Source: Pedobacter caeni
GTDB taxonomy: Bacteria > Bacteroidota > Bacteroidia > Sphingobacteriales > Sphingobacteriaceae
Length of the DNA stretch: 64,000 bases
Reading direction: 5' to 3'
Assembly (NCBI RefSeq): GCF_900129215.1
Contig: NZ_FQUQ01000005.1
Span: forward strand, 496,001-560,000
Below, piece by piece: positions 54,344 to 63,762 of the stretch; the stretch's first letter is position 1, and each line of letters opens with the position of its first letter. A program made the translations under genes and the position numbers. Under the pieces are notes generated by a model that saw nothing but the letters and a program-made list of their open reading frames with translations, was not told where the DNA came from and ran no database searches.

Positions 54344-54772
54344 TTAGTCAAATGCAACTTTTTCAGCTCCGGATACTTTTCTGATATGGCATGCACACTT
54401 ACCTCCACTTACTTTTATAACTGTTGATTTCGTTTGATTTGTTTGTACTGATGTTCCGGTAACCTTGATGTCGTCGCCTTGTTCCAATAGCTTTGAGGTA
54501 TAACTGTCGTCTATCACAATAAAAGCACCTGGTACCGGTTTTATGCCAGTGCTGAGTAAAGATTTAACGGTATCCCCGGTTCTGACCAGGATTGCACTGT
54601 AATCTTTTACCGCAGTAGGTGCTCCCTTGTTATCGGTAAAGCTGATGCCGACCGAACGAAAGTCTGTGGTACAGATGTTTTCCTTTTCGCAATAAGAGTC
54701 TACAGGTTTAGAACAGGAAAAAGCCAGCGTTACAGCTAGTACCACAAAAGCAACAGTATTAAATCTTCTCAT
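54344..54772 (-). CDS. Putative lipoprotein, tandem copy 1
   Basis: 142 residues from the ATG at 54772, the start that aligns with its paralogue. The lipobox LAFSC gives a lipidated Cys at 20. The mature protein has six other Cys or charged pairs such as CEKENIC and a C-terminal GGKCACH motif. Secreted, function unknown. The next gene upstream is a near copy. Confidence 0.6.
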   Translation of the reverse strand: MRRFNTVAFVVLAVTLAFSCSKPVDSYCEKENICTTDFRSVGISFTDNKGAPTAVKDYSAILVRTGDTVKSLLSTGIKPVPGAFIVIDDSYTSKLLEQGDDIKVTGTSVQTNQTKSTVIKVSGGKCACHIRKVSGAEKVAFD

Positions 54773-54819
54773 GATTTTTAATATTTCTTTAAAACTTTGT
54801 TTTGTATAGAGCATTTGAA

Positions 54820-55248
54820 TTAGTCAAATGCAACTTTTTCAGCTCCTGATACTTTTTCGATATGACAGGCACACTTTCCGCCACTTACTTTTATAACCGT
54901 TGATTTCGTTTGATTTGTTTGTACCGATGTTGCGCTAACTTTGATCTCATCTCCTGTTTCTGAAAGCTTTGAGGTATAGCTGTCGTCTATAACAATGAAT
55001 GCCCCTGGTACCATGTTTGAAGTCGCATTTAAATTTGATTTAATCGTATCGCCGGTTCTCACAAGGACCGCGCTGTAATTTTTTGCTGCAGTAGACGCTC
55101 CTTTGTTGTCAGTAAAACTTACTGTTAGCGAACGAAATTCCTCTGTACACATCCGGTCCTTAGGACAGTCAGAATCTGTAGATTTAGTACAGGATAAAAC
55201 AAGTGTTGCAGCGATGGCAATGAAAGGTATAGTGTTAAATTTTAACAT
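54820..55248 (-). CDS. Putative lipoprotein, tandem copy 2
   Basis: 142 residues, about four fifths identical to the downstream gene, including the lipobox (LVLSC, Cys20) and the C-terminal KVSGGKCACHIEKVSGAEK stretch. The most divergent part is around residues 84-92. The pair arose by tandem duplication; they are 48 nt apart and likely co-transcribed. Confidence 0.6.
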   Translation of the reverse strand: MLKFNTIPFIAIAATLVLSCTKSTDSDCPKDRMCTEEFRSLTVSFTDNKGASTAAKNYSAVLVRTGDTIKSNLNATSNMVPGAFIVIDDSYTSKLSETGDEIKVSATSVQTNQTKSTVIKVSGGKCACHIEKVSGAEKVAFD

Positions 55249-55316
55249 GGTAAGTTGGTTTTTCTGATAAAACGTAAAACCAGAACTAAACGCTACAGCA
55301 CAGCTTCTTATAAGAT

Positions 55317-56573
55317 TTATTTCTTTAGTTTTTTCTTACTGAGGTAAGCCTCTAAAAACCGGTCTATTCCATCTGTTGCATAACCTAACAGTCGGGAGTT
55401 TTCGCCAAGCACAGAAGATTCTATCACCATTTCTTCTCTGATCTGTGTCATGCAATAGGTATTTATAGATTGTTGCATCGGTAAGGTGATGTACTGTTTC
55501 GCCTTTGCGATTTTTCCCGTTAACACAATCAGTTCCGGATTAAACAACTGTATCAGGATCGAGATTCCTTTGCCCATGTTTGCGCCGATGTTAGAGAGGA
55601 GCTGGATGGCATATTGATCGCCCCGGTTTGCGGCATTGATGATCGCTTCCGGTTCAATCCTTTCCAGTTCTTCTTTAGATAACTCATTGAGCATGGATTT
55701 TTTACCCAATAAAAGCCCTTCTCTCGCTGTTTTCGACAAAGCATTTCCTGAGGCGATGGTTTCCAGGCAACCATGTTTTCCGCAATAACAAAGCGCCCCG
55801 TTTTCTACAAACGGGATGTGACCGAATTCTCCGGAAAAACCTGTAGCACCTCTTCTGAGCTTGCCATCCATGATAATTCCCAGACCAACGCCCCAATCCA
55901 TCAACAGAACGAGTGCATTCTTTTTCCCTTTGGCCAGTCCGTGGCGAAATTCAGCTATTGCTGATCCGGCCATGTCATTTTGCACAATAACGGGTAGATC
56001 AAGAGCTTTTTCAAAGGCTTCCACCAAAGAGCTGTTTTCCAGATTGTCGATCAGATAACTGTAGTTCTCGCCCTTTTCTGTGTTAACCAATCCAGGCATG
56101 CCTACATAACAACCAATTACCTTGCTTTTATCAATACCATTGGATTGTAATACCTCCTCAAGGAGCGGGAGTAAAATAGAGAAGAAATCTGTCCTGCTTT
56201 TAGAAATCGGCAAAGAAACAGTCCTGACCTCCGATATAAAATTGCAGTTGTTGTCCAGAATGGCAATTCTGGTGTCAAACAATTCTATATCCACACAGAT
56301 GATCAGCGCCCTTTCGTCTTTTAAAGCATATAAATCAGGCTTCCTTCCTCCAATAGATACGCCACTGCCACTTTTTTCAATCCAGCCGATATTCACGAGG
56401 TCTGCCAAAAGCTTTAACATACTTGGAGTGCTGACACCTACCGCATCACACAAAGTGGAAATAGAAGAAGCGCCTTCAGAGAAAAGTTGTTTTAGGATTT
56501 TGTATTTATGGTTGAGGTGTTTATCATTCTTATGCTCTGAGAGAATTATATTTTTTAATAAGGAAAGGTTCAT
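55317..56573 (-). CDS. ROK-family transcriptional repressor
   Basis: 418 residues. The N-terminal winged HTH (about 25-75, GASSISTLCDAVGVSTPSML) is followed by an ROK sugar-kinase fold: NDMAGSAIAEFRHG, GVGLGIIMDGKLRRGATGFSGEFGH, and the zinc site CYCGKHGCLE. Such regulators sense a sugar or sugar phosphate. It is divergent from the oxidoreductase/DUF1080 operon, whose expression it probably controls. Confidence 0.88.
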   Translation of the reverse strand: MNLSLLKNIILSEHKNDKHLNHKYKILKQLFSEGASSISTLCDAVGVSTPSMLKLLADLVNIGWIEKSGSGVSIGGRKPDLYALKDERALIICVDIELFDTRIAILDNNCNFISEVRTVSLPISKSRTDFFSILLPLLEEVLQSNGIDKSKVIGCYVGMPGLVNTEKGENYSYLIDNLENSSLVEAFEKALDLPVIVQNDMAGSAIAEFRHGLAKGKKNALVLLMDWGVGLGIIMDGKLRRGATGFSGEFGHIPFVENGALCYCGKHGCLETIASGNALSKTAREGLLLGKKSMLNELSKEELERIEPEAIINAANRGDQYAIQLLSNIGANMGKGISILIQLFNPELIVLTGKIAKAKQYITLPMQQSINTYCMTQIREEMVIESSVLGENSRLLGYATDGIDRFLEAYLSKKKLKK

Positions 56574-56581
56574 GGTGTTTA

Positions 56582-56599
56582 CTTATTTATTCGAATAAG
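56582..56599 (-). promoter_or_regulatory. Possible operator of the ROK regulator
   Basis: Inverted repeat CTTATT-N6-AATAAG, 8 nt upstream of the ROK start. A second one, TTATTAAA-N9-TTTAATAA at 56623-56647, follows. Both are plausible autoregulatory sites; AT-rich inverted repeats also arise by chance. Confidence 0.35.
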
Positions 56600-56866
56600 G
56601 TCAGTTTGCTTTAGTGAAATATTTATTAAAGTATATTATTTTAATAAAAAAATCATATTTCTGTTAAACTTAAATAAAAAATGTCATTATCTTCCCTAAA
56701 CCAAATCTTTAGCTTGTAGTTCTTTTTCTGAGGTTAGCGTTATTTCGAAATACCACAAACTAAGCAGTTTTATGTTGCAAATTGCATGAAACGACGACCA
56801 TGCTTAAGTCAGACGCGAAACCTGAAATTTTCTGTAAGAGGATGGATATAAGACCATTTTTAAGCT

Positions 56867-56873
56867 TAATTTG
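56867..56873 (+). promoter_or_regulatory. Possible -7 box of the oxidoreductase operon
   Basis: TAATTTG, 60 nt upstream of the start, same heptamer as in the two operons at the left end. The 360-nt region between the ROK gene and this operon holds no coding sequence. Confidence 0.35.
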
Positions 56874-56933
56874 GCTGGGTAAATCAATTTAAAAGAATTA
56901 ACACATAAAGACCATAATAACCACTAAACAACA

Positions 56934-58214
56934 ATGGAACCGAAAACCCCAACAACACAAACTACGAGAAGAGATTTCATTACCAAGGCCGCCGTCGGAC
57001 TGGCGGCTTTCACTATAGTGCCCCGCTATGTATTAGGAGGAACCGGATTTATCGCACCCAGCGACAAACTGACTAAAGCTGTAATCGGTGTAGGCTCTAT
57101 GGGCCGTGGTCATTTTGGCTATGATGGTACTCAGGTGGTGGCCATTTGCGATGTGGATACCAGACACCTCAACAAAGCAGCATCGATGTTAGATAAAGGC
57201 GTGAAAACCTTTAGCGATTACCGCGAGCTGATCAAATTGCCCGAAGTAGATATTGTACACATTGCAACGCCTCCGCACTGGCACGGGATCATGTCTGTGG
57301 ATGCAGCAAATGCCGGCAAAGACATCTGGTGTGAAAAACCAATGACCCACACCATTGGCGAAGGTAAACGCGTGATGGAGGCAGTACAAAAACATGGCAG
57401 CATGTTCCGTCTGAATACCTGGTTCAGGTTTAAAGATACTTTTTACGGAATGGGTACGACCGTAAAACCGGTAAAGAAATTAGTAGACAGTGGTTTGTTG
57501 GGTTGGCCTTTAAAGGTTACGGTAGGGAAACACACCGGTTACGACTGGAAGTTTTACTGGGTAGGGAAAGACAATCTTGCCCCTCAGCCTGTACCGGCAG
57601 AACTGGATTACGACAGATGGCTTGGCCCGGCACCGTATAAACCTTATAATGAACACCGTGTTCACCAGACTTTCCGCGGGTATTGGGATTATGATGGAGG
57701 CGGACTGAGCGATATGGGACAACACTATATCGATCCGATCCAGTATTTCTTAGGAAAAGACCATACCAGCCCGGTTTCTGTAGAGATCGATGCACCACAA
57801 CAACATACTGATGCAGTGGGAACCTGGAGAAGGATCACTTATACTTACGAAGATGGTTGTCAGATCATTCTGGATGGCGAAGGAAAAGATACCAATGTGC
57901 CTTATATTGAAGGACCTAAAGGAAAACTTTATCCTGGATTTAAATCGGATATTCCGGACCTGGAACGCAAATTAGCCGCATTCCCTGAACCTGCACCACA
58001 GATGACAGACTTTGTGACCTCGGTTAAAACCAGACAGAAGTTTGCTTTAAATGAAGAGAACGGACACCGCTCATGTAACATTGTAAATATGGGATTGATC
58101 GCCCTGCGATTAGGCCGTTCATTGAAGTTTGATCCGGTAAAACAGGAGTTTATTGATGACGAAGGAGCAAATAGGTTGATTAACCCTGTAATGCGTGCCC
58201 CTTATACCATTTAA
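56934..58214 (+). CDS. Tat-exported Gfo/Idh/MocA oxidoreductase 1
   Basis: 426 residues. Twin-arginine signal TTRRDFITKAAVGLAAF (10-26), cleaved near YVLGG. Rossmann fold with GVGSMGRGHFG, then the signature EKP in CEKPMTH carrying the catalytic Lys. It oxidises or reduces a sugar or cyclitol with NAD(P) in the periplasm after folding in the cytoplasm. First gene of a unit with the DUF1080 gene (11 nt). No isomerase gene of the inositol type is present. Confidence 0.85.
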   Translation: MEPKTPTTQTTRRDFITKAAVGLAAFTIVPRYVLGGTGFIAPSDKLTKAVIGVGSMGRGHFGYDGTQVVAICDVDTRHLNKAASMLDKGVKTFSDYRELIKLPEVDIVHIATPPHWHGIMSVDAANAGKDIWCEKPMTHTIGEGKRVMEAVQKHGSMFRLNTWFRFKDTFYGMGTTVKPVKKLVDSGLLGWPLKVTVGKHTGYDWKFYWVGKDNLAPQPVPAELDYDRWLGPAPYKPYNEHRVHQTFRGYWDYDGGGLSDMGQHYIDPIQYFLGKDHTSPVSVEIDAPQQHTDAVGTWRRITYTYEDGCQIILDGEGKDTNVPYIEGPKGKLYPGFKSDIPDLERKLAAFPEPAPQMTDFVTSVKTRQKFALNEENGHRSCNIVNMGLIALRLGRSLKFDPVKQEFIDDEGANRLINPVMRAPYTI

Positions 58215-58261
58215 TCTGCCCCTTAATGACTATTCAAATGAACACTTTACGCCCTATCACA

Positions 58262-61200
58262 ATGATGAAAAAGATATGTTTTATCCTGCTGGCCGTCTTT
58301 ATGCTGCAAAATGTAGCTCAGGCACAGGAGAAAAAAGACCAACGTACGGTCACCACCCGTATTGCAGATCTGCTTGCCCAAATGCCGGCAGCTGATAGCA
58401 AACTGTTAAAAAATAATGTGACAGACATCGCTCAGCTTGGAGAAGATGGATATGTGACCCTGATTACCGGACTTACCGCTCCGGGCAAAGGAAATAACTC
58501 GCTGCTGGAATATGCAATTGGCGGTTTCTCTGCTTATGTAACCCAAACGGGTCAGGAGAACTGGAGAAAAATGGCACTCAATGCCTATATCAAAGCTTTA
58601 CCAAAACTGACAGATCCGCAAAACAAATCATTCATCATCAGCCAGCTGGAGCTGGTGGGTAAAGATGATGCAGTTGCTGCGCTGCAAGGTTTTCTGGCTG
58701 ATCCATTGCTGGCAGATCCTGCAGGCAGAGCTCTGGTTAAAATCAACACTGTGGCTTCAAAAACGGCTTTGTTAAATGCTTTGGCCCAGGCCAATGGCGC
58801 AGCGAAACTTTCTGTCATTGAATCTTTAGGCGATAGCCGTTTTAATGGTGCTGCTCCGGCAATTAATGCCCTGGCGACAAGCACTGATCTGAACATCGCC
58901 AAAGTATCATTATATGCCCTTGCCTACATCGCAGATCCTTCTTCGGAAAGTGTTCTGGCTGCTGCTGCTGACAAAAGTGGATATAAATATGAAAATACCA
59001 ATGCGGCGGGAGTATACCTGATCTACGCAGAGCAATTGCTTAAAAATGGCAATGCCACACTTGCAACGCAAATTGGAAAAAAACTGTTGGAGAAAACTAC
59101 TGCTGATGAACTGGTAAATGTTCGTACAGGAGCGCTGAAGATTTTGGTGGATGCCAATAAAGACAACAACCAGCAAATCCTTCTGGATGCTGCGGGAGAT
59201 AAGAACGCGAAATACCGTGCTGCTGCACTTAAATTTGCTGTTCCTTATGTAACTGCTGCTTCAACAGGGGCATGGGTTAAAAAATTAGGTCAGGTTGATG
59301 AGGCGGCAAAAGCTGATGTGGTTTATATGCTTGGCGAAAGCAATGCTAAAGAAGCCCTCCCTGCAATCCTGAAGTTGTTAAAAGATAAAGACCCGAATGT
59401 GAGGCTTGCGGCCATCAATGCGGCTACAACTATTGGTCAGGAGGGGGTTCTTCCTGAGCTTTTGAAAACCATAAGCAAAGGCGATGCAGCTGATGTTGCG
59501 GCGATTTCAGGCGCTATCGATAGAATGAAAGGAAATGGAATTACGCAAAAGGTTGCTGCTGCGATTCCTTCTGCTAAACCTGAAGTTCAGATTGCTTTAA
59601 TTAATATTCTGGCCTCACGTGCTGCAAATACTGAATTAAGCACAGTGTATGCTCAGCTGAAAAATAAAAATCCGGAAGTACAGCAAGCGGCTTATGCGGC
59701 TTTAAGTCATGTGGTGATCAAGGATGATTTACCTAAGTTGTTTACTTTGCTGAATGAAAGTTCAGGCGCGCAGGAACTGGCGGTACAAGCTGCAATTATT
59801 GCTGCTGTAAACGGCCCTGGTGATCAGTCGCAACAAGTGGACGCGGTATTGCAACAAATGGCTACTGCTCCGGAAAACAAAAAACTGCTTTTCTACAAAG
59901 TGTTAGCCGGTTTAGGAGGAGAGAAATCATTAAAGGCGGTAAATGATGCTTATGATTCGGGCAACGAGCAGGTTCAAAAAGCCAGCCTGGATGCTTTGTC
60001 TTCCTGGGTGGATGGCAGCGCAGCTCCGTCATTAATTAAGATTGCACGTACCACAAAAAATCCTGCATTTTTGAATACGGCTATTGCGGGTTATTTACGT
60101 TCTATAGCCGAAAGTAGCGATCCTGCTGAGCAGAAGTTATTATTGCTTCGCAATGCAATGGCCGTGGCGCAGACTCCGGAACAGAAAAACCAGATCTTAA
60201 AAGCTACTGAACAGGCAAAATGTTTCAATGCGATCGTTTTTGCAGGTAAATATTTAGATGATGCTGCTTTACAACAGGCAGCAGCAAACGCGGTGATGAA
60301 CATTACCCTGGCTGGTGAGTATAATGGCGACCTGGTTAAAGGTTTGTTAAACAAAACGATCGAAGTGATCACTGGTGCCGACAGTGGCTATCAGAAAGAA
60401 GGAATGCGCAAGTACATCGCTGAGATGAAAGCAGGTGAAGGTTTCGTTTCTATGTTTAACGGAACAGACTTAACAGGATGGAAAGGTCTTGTTGGAGATC
60501 CGATCAAACGCTCGAAAATGGATGCCAAAACATTGGCGGCAGAGCAGACAAAAGCTGATGCGGCTGCGCTGGAAAGCTGGAAAGTAGCAAATGGCGAATT
60601 ACAGTTTGCAAGTCATGGTGAAAACCTGGTTACCGTTAAAAAGTATGCCGATTTCGAAATGCTGGTAGACTGGAAGATCATCGATGATAAAAAAGGAGAG
60701 GGCGATGCAGGGATCTACCTTCGTGGTACACCTCAGGTTCAGATCTGGGACAATGCCCGTACAAAGGTGGGTGCGCAGGTAGGTTCAGGTGGTTTATACA
60801 ACAACCAGGTAAATGAAAGCAAACCACTGAAAGTGGCCGATAATAAACTGGATGAATGGAATACTTTCCGCATCGTGATGAAAGGCGACCGTGTGACGGT
60901 TTATTTAAACGGTGTTCTGGTTACAGATAATGTGATCCTTGAAAACTACTGGAATAAAAACATGGCGATTTTTGCTGAAGAGCAGATCGAATTGCAGGCA
61001 CATGGTTCTCCGGTAGCTTACCGCGACCTTTACATCAAAGAGCTTCCACGTGTAAAACCTTTTGAGTTGTCCGCACAGGAGAAAAAGGAAGGGTATAAAG
61101 TGCTTTTTGATGGTACGAACATGCACAACTGGATGGGTAACACGACAGATTACGTAATCGAAGATGGAAACATTGCCATTCGTCCGAAACCAGGAAAAGG

Positions 61201-61690
61201 TTCTGGTGGTAACCTGTTTACGAAGGAAGAATTCAGCGATTTCGTTTACCGCTTTGAATTTCAACTGACTCCGGGAGCGAATAATGGCCTGGGCATCAGA
61301 GCACCTTTAGAAGGTGATGCAGCTTATGAAGGGATGGAATTACAAATTCTGGACAGCGAAGCACCAATCTATAAAGATTTACACATTTACCAATACCATG
61401 GTTCTATCTACGGAACAATCCCTGCAAAAAGAGGATTTTTAAAACCTGTAGGAGAGTGGAATTATGAGGAAGTAATTGTAAAAGGTCCTAAAATTAAAGT
61501 GATCCTGAATGGAACGGTAATTCTTGATGCCGACATTACTGATGCGAGAAAAAATGGTGCTGCTGATGGCAAACCTCACCCTGGATTGATGCGCAATAGC
61601 GGTCATATTGGTTTCCTTGGTCATGGTTCTCCGGTGCAGTTCAGAAACATCAGAATCAAAGACCTGAGCAAAGTAAGTAAAGTAAAATAA
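58262..61690 (+). CDS. HEAT-repeat protein with two DUF1080 domains
   Basis: 1142 residues from the ATG at 58262, giving signal peptide MMKKICFILLAVFMLQNVA, then QAQ; the longer reading to 58226 is possible. HEAT-like repeats fill residues to about 650 (for example DKDPNVRLAAINAATTIG). Two DUF1080 (3-keto-glycoside hydrolase, concanavalin-like) domains follow, starting at FNGTDLTGW near 724 and LFDGTNMHNW near 942. DUF1080 enzymes cleave 3-keto-glycosides after the neighbouring oxidoreductases make the keto sugar. Secreted. The repeats may hold partners or substrate. Confidence 0.85.
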   Translation: MMKKICFILLAVFMLQNVAQAQEKKDQRTVTTRIADLLAQMPAADSKLLKNNVTDIAQLGEDGYVTLITGLTAPGKGNNSLLEYAIGGFSAYVTQTGQENWRKMALNAYIKALPKLTDPQNKSFIISQLELVGKDDAVAALQGFLADPLLADPAGRALVKINTVASKTALLNALAQANGAAKLSVIESLGDSRFNGAAPAINALATSTDLNIAKVSLYALAYIADPSSESVLAAAADKSGYKYENTNAAGVYLIYAEQLLKNGNATLATQIGKKLLEKTTADELVNVRTGALKILVDANKDNNQQILLDAAGDKNAKYRAAALKFAVPYVTAASTGAWVKKLGQVDEAAKADVVYMLGESNAKEALPAILKLLKDKDPNVRLAAINAATTIGQEGVLPELLKTISKGDAADVAAISGAIDRMKGNGITQKVAAAIPSAKPEVQIALINILASRAANTELSTVYAQLKNKNPEVQQAAYAALSHVVIKDDLPKLFTLLNESSGAQELAVQAAIIAAVNGPGDQSQQVDAVLQQMATAPENKKLLFYKVLAGLGGEKSLKAVNDAYDSGNEQVQKASLDALSSWVDGSAAPSLIKIARTTKNPAFLNTAIAGYLRSIAESSDPAEQKLLLLRNAMAVAQTPEQKNQILKATEQAKCFNAIVFAGKYLDDAALQQAAANAVMNITLAGEYNGDLVKGLLNKTIEVITGADSGYQKEGMRKYIAEMKAGEGFVSMFNGTDLTGWKGLVGDPIKRSKMDAKTLAAEQTKADAAALESWKVANGELQFASHGENLVTVKKYADFEMLVDWKIIDDKKGEGDAGIYLRGTPQVQIWDNARTKVGAQVGSGGLYNNQVNESKPLKVADNKLDEWNTFRIVMKGDRVTVYLNGVLVTDNVILENYWNKNMAIFAEEQIELQAHGSPVAYRDLYIKELPRVKPFELSAQEKKEGYKVLFDGTNMHNWMGNTTDYVIEDGNIAIRPKPGKGSGGNLFTKEEFSDFVYRFEFQLTPGANNGLGIRAPLEGDAAYEGMELQILDSEAPIYKDLHIYQYHGSIYGTIPAKRGFLKPVGEWNYEEVIVKGPKIKVILNGTVILDADITDARKNGAADGKPHPGLMRNSGHIGFLGHGSPVQFRNIRIKDLSKVSKVK

Positions 61691-61703
61691 TTTGAAAGAA
61701 GGC

Positions 61704-61750
61704 AATCTCCCGTTACACAGGTCTTATATTTACCTGTGTAACGGGAGATT
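61704..61750 (+). terminator. Strong hairpin terminator after the DUF1080 gene
   Basis: A 19-bp perfect inverted repeat, arms AATCTCCCGTTACACAGGT and its complement, with a 9-nt loop, 13 nt after the stop codon. Only a short T run (TTTT) follows. It separates the operon from the second oxidoreductase. Confidence 0.88.
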
Positions 61751-61782
61751 TTGGTAATATCGTAATACAAAAGAATAAGAAA

Positions 61783-63240
61783 ATGACTGAAGAAAATAAA
61801 GATTCAGCTGCAAATAGTTCAAGAAGAAACTTTATTAAAACGACCGCACTGGCAGCGGCCGGATTTATGATTGTGCCGCGTCATGTATTGGGCGGAAAAG
61901 GATTTTTAGCACCCAGTGATCGCCTGATGGTTGCTGGTGTTGGCGTAGGTGGAAAAGGGGAGAGTGATCTGGAAAGAATCTATAGCGGTGGTAAATCTGA
62001 AATTGCGTTTCTCTGTGATGTAGATGACAGAAGAGCTGCGGGATCGGTGAAGAGATTCCCTAAAGCTAAATACTATAAAGATTACCGGCAGATGCTGGAT
62101 AAAGAGGCTAAAAATATAGATGGCGTGGTGATCTCCACACCAGATCATACCCATGCGATGATTGCCATGGCAGCAATGCAGCTTGGTAAACATGTGTATG
62201 TTCAAAAACCTTTAACCCATGATATTTTCGAAGCACGTAAGTTAACTGAAGCAGCCAATCGTTATAAGGTGGTTACCCAAATGGGAAACCAGGGTGCATC
62301 GGGAGATGGAGTGAGAAAACTACAGGACTGGCTTGATGCCGGCCGCATTGGCAAAGTAGAAACGGTATATTGCTGGACGGATCGTCCGGTATGGCCTCAG
62401 GGAATTTCCTGGCCAACTACAGGAGCTGCTGTTCCTGCGGAACTGGATTGGGACTTGTGGTTAGGTTGTGCGCCATTTAAGCCTTATATCGATAAAATGG
62501 TTCCTTTTAACTGGAGAGGTTGGTGGGATTATGGTACGGGAGCGCTGGGCGATATGGGCTGCCACCTTGTAGAGCCGCCTTTTAGAATCCTGGGACTGGA
62601 TACGCCAATCGATGTACAGTGCAGCGTTGGTAGCGTATATGTGGATGAATTTAAAAGAGGATATTTCCCTGAAAGTTGCCCTCCTTCAAGTCATGTGATC
62701 ATGACCTTTGAAAAAACGAAAAAAACTAAAGGGAACCTGGAGATCCATTGGATGGATGGGGGGATTAAACCCGAACGTCCGGAAGAGCTCGAAGCCAATG
62801 AGGCTTTTGGTTCAAATGGGGTCTTGTTTATTGGAACAAAAGGTAAAATGATGTGTGATACTTATGGCGCTAATCCAAGGTTATTGCCGTTATCGCGCAA
62901 TGCGGAAGACCAGACCAAAGTGAAAACGCCCTTGGTAGAAGGTGGTGTTGATGGCCATTACAGACAATGGGCAGAAGCGGCAATTGCAGGTTATGGCAAG
63001 ATCAACCTGAGTTCGCCATTTGAAACCGCAGGTCCGCTTACAGAAACGCTGTTAATCGCAAACCTGGCGATCAGGGGAACGGATGTCAGAAGAACTAAAG
63101 CGGATGGCAATGGTTTTGACTATCCTGGAAGAGACATTAAATTACTTTGGGACAAGCAAAACCTGAGGGTAACTAACTTCGACGAGGTAAACCAGTTTGT
63201 GAAAAGAGAATACCGGCAGGGCTGGAGCCTTGGGGTATAA
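61783..63240 (+). CDS. Tat-exported Gfo/Idh/MocA oxidoreductase 2
   Basis: 485 residues. Twin-arginine signal SSRRNFIKTTALAAAGFM (12-29), cleaved near VLGG, then GVGVGGKGESD for the dinucleotide. The signature reads QKP (VYVQKPLTH) instead of EKP: the Glu is replaced but the catalytic Lys is kept. About 60 residues longer than the first enzyme, with a different C-terminus. It has its own transcription start after the strong terminator. Likely acts on the same sugar pathway. Confidence 0.85.
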   Translation: MTEENKDSAANSSRRNFIKTTALAAAGFMIVPRHVLGGKGFLAPSDRLMVAGVGVGGKGESDLERIYSGGKSEIAFLCDVDDRRAAGSVKRFPKAKYYKDYRQMLDKEAKNIDGVVISTPDHTHAMIAMAAMQLGKHVYVQKPLTHDIFEARKLTEAANRYKVVTQMGNQGASGDGVRKLQDWLDAGRIGKVETVYCWTDRPVWPQGISWPTTGAAVPAELDWDLWLGCAPFKPYIDKMVPFNWRGWWDYGTGALGDMGCHLVEPPFRILGLDTPIDVQCSVGSVYVDEFKRGYFPESCPPSSHVIMTFEKTKKTKGNLEIHWMDGGIKPERPEELEANEAFGSNGVLFIGTKGKMMCDTYGANPRLLPLSRNAEDQTKVKTPLVEGGVDGHYRQWAEAAIAGYGKINLSSPFETAGPLTETLLIANLAIRGTDVRRTKADGNGFDYPGRDIKLLWDKQNLRVTNFDEVNQFVKREYRQGWSLGV

Positions 63241-63292
63241 ATGAGACCTTTAGGGGATACTTAACACCCTTGATAAATGATATAATGAGGAG

Positions 63293-63359
63293 GCGGATAT
63301 CTTTTTCCGGTGCGATGATCAGATCCAGGATCGGTTTAGCATGGGATGAAGATATCCGC
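63293..63359 (+). other. Long-stem structured element
   Basis: An 11-bp perfect stem, GCGGATATCTT at 63293-63303 and AAGATATCCGC at 63349-63359, encloses a 45-nt loop that contains a smaller hairpin (GATCC/GGATC). It lies in the 214-nt gap after the second oxidoreductase. Could be an attenuator, terminator or small RNA. Confidence 0.4.
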
Positions 63360-63457
63360 TTTCTCATGATCAGCTATTTGTTGTTTTGTAAAAACGGATA
63401 AATCATCATTAAATATTAAATTACTCGTTAAACAGGAAACACTCATTAAACACGTTG

Positions 63458-63757
63458 ATGGATTTAATAGAAGAATTAATGAATGCTACGGATCTTCATT
63501 TCGCTAAAGATGGGGAAGGAAACGAATTTGGTCTCAGGATCTGGGGAAGAGGAGAACACCTGTTTTTCAAAGAAAACAATAGGGGCTTAATCTGCTCAAT
63601 TGATGCAGTCCACAGTGTTATTTATACTAAAAGTATTAAGGTCTGGGACAATACCGGAGAAAAAATAGGTAAAAAAGAAAGACTCAGAATTTCCAGGCTT
63701 ATTGAGCAGTATTATAAGGCTTTTTATAATATTGAGGTGGTTTTAGATGGAATTTAG
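63458..63757 (+). CDS. Small immunity-like protein (possibly Imm74-like)
   Basis: 99 residues from the ATG at 63458 (a TTG one codon earlier is also open). Features are GLRIWGRGEHLFFKENN, then IKVWDNTGEKIGKKERLRI. I think it resembles the Imm74-type immunity proteins of Bacteroidota, from memory of their conserved tail, but no toxin is nearby. Not certain. Confidence 0.4.
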   Translation: MDLIEELMNATDLHFAKDGEGNEFGLRIWGRGEHLFFKENNRGLICSIDAVHSVIYTKSIKVWDNTGEKIGKKERLRISRLIEQYYKAFYNIEVVLDGI

Positions 63758-63762
63758 TGTGG

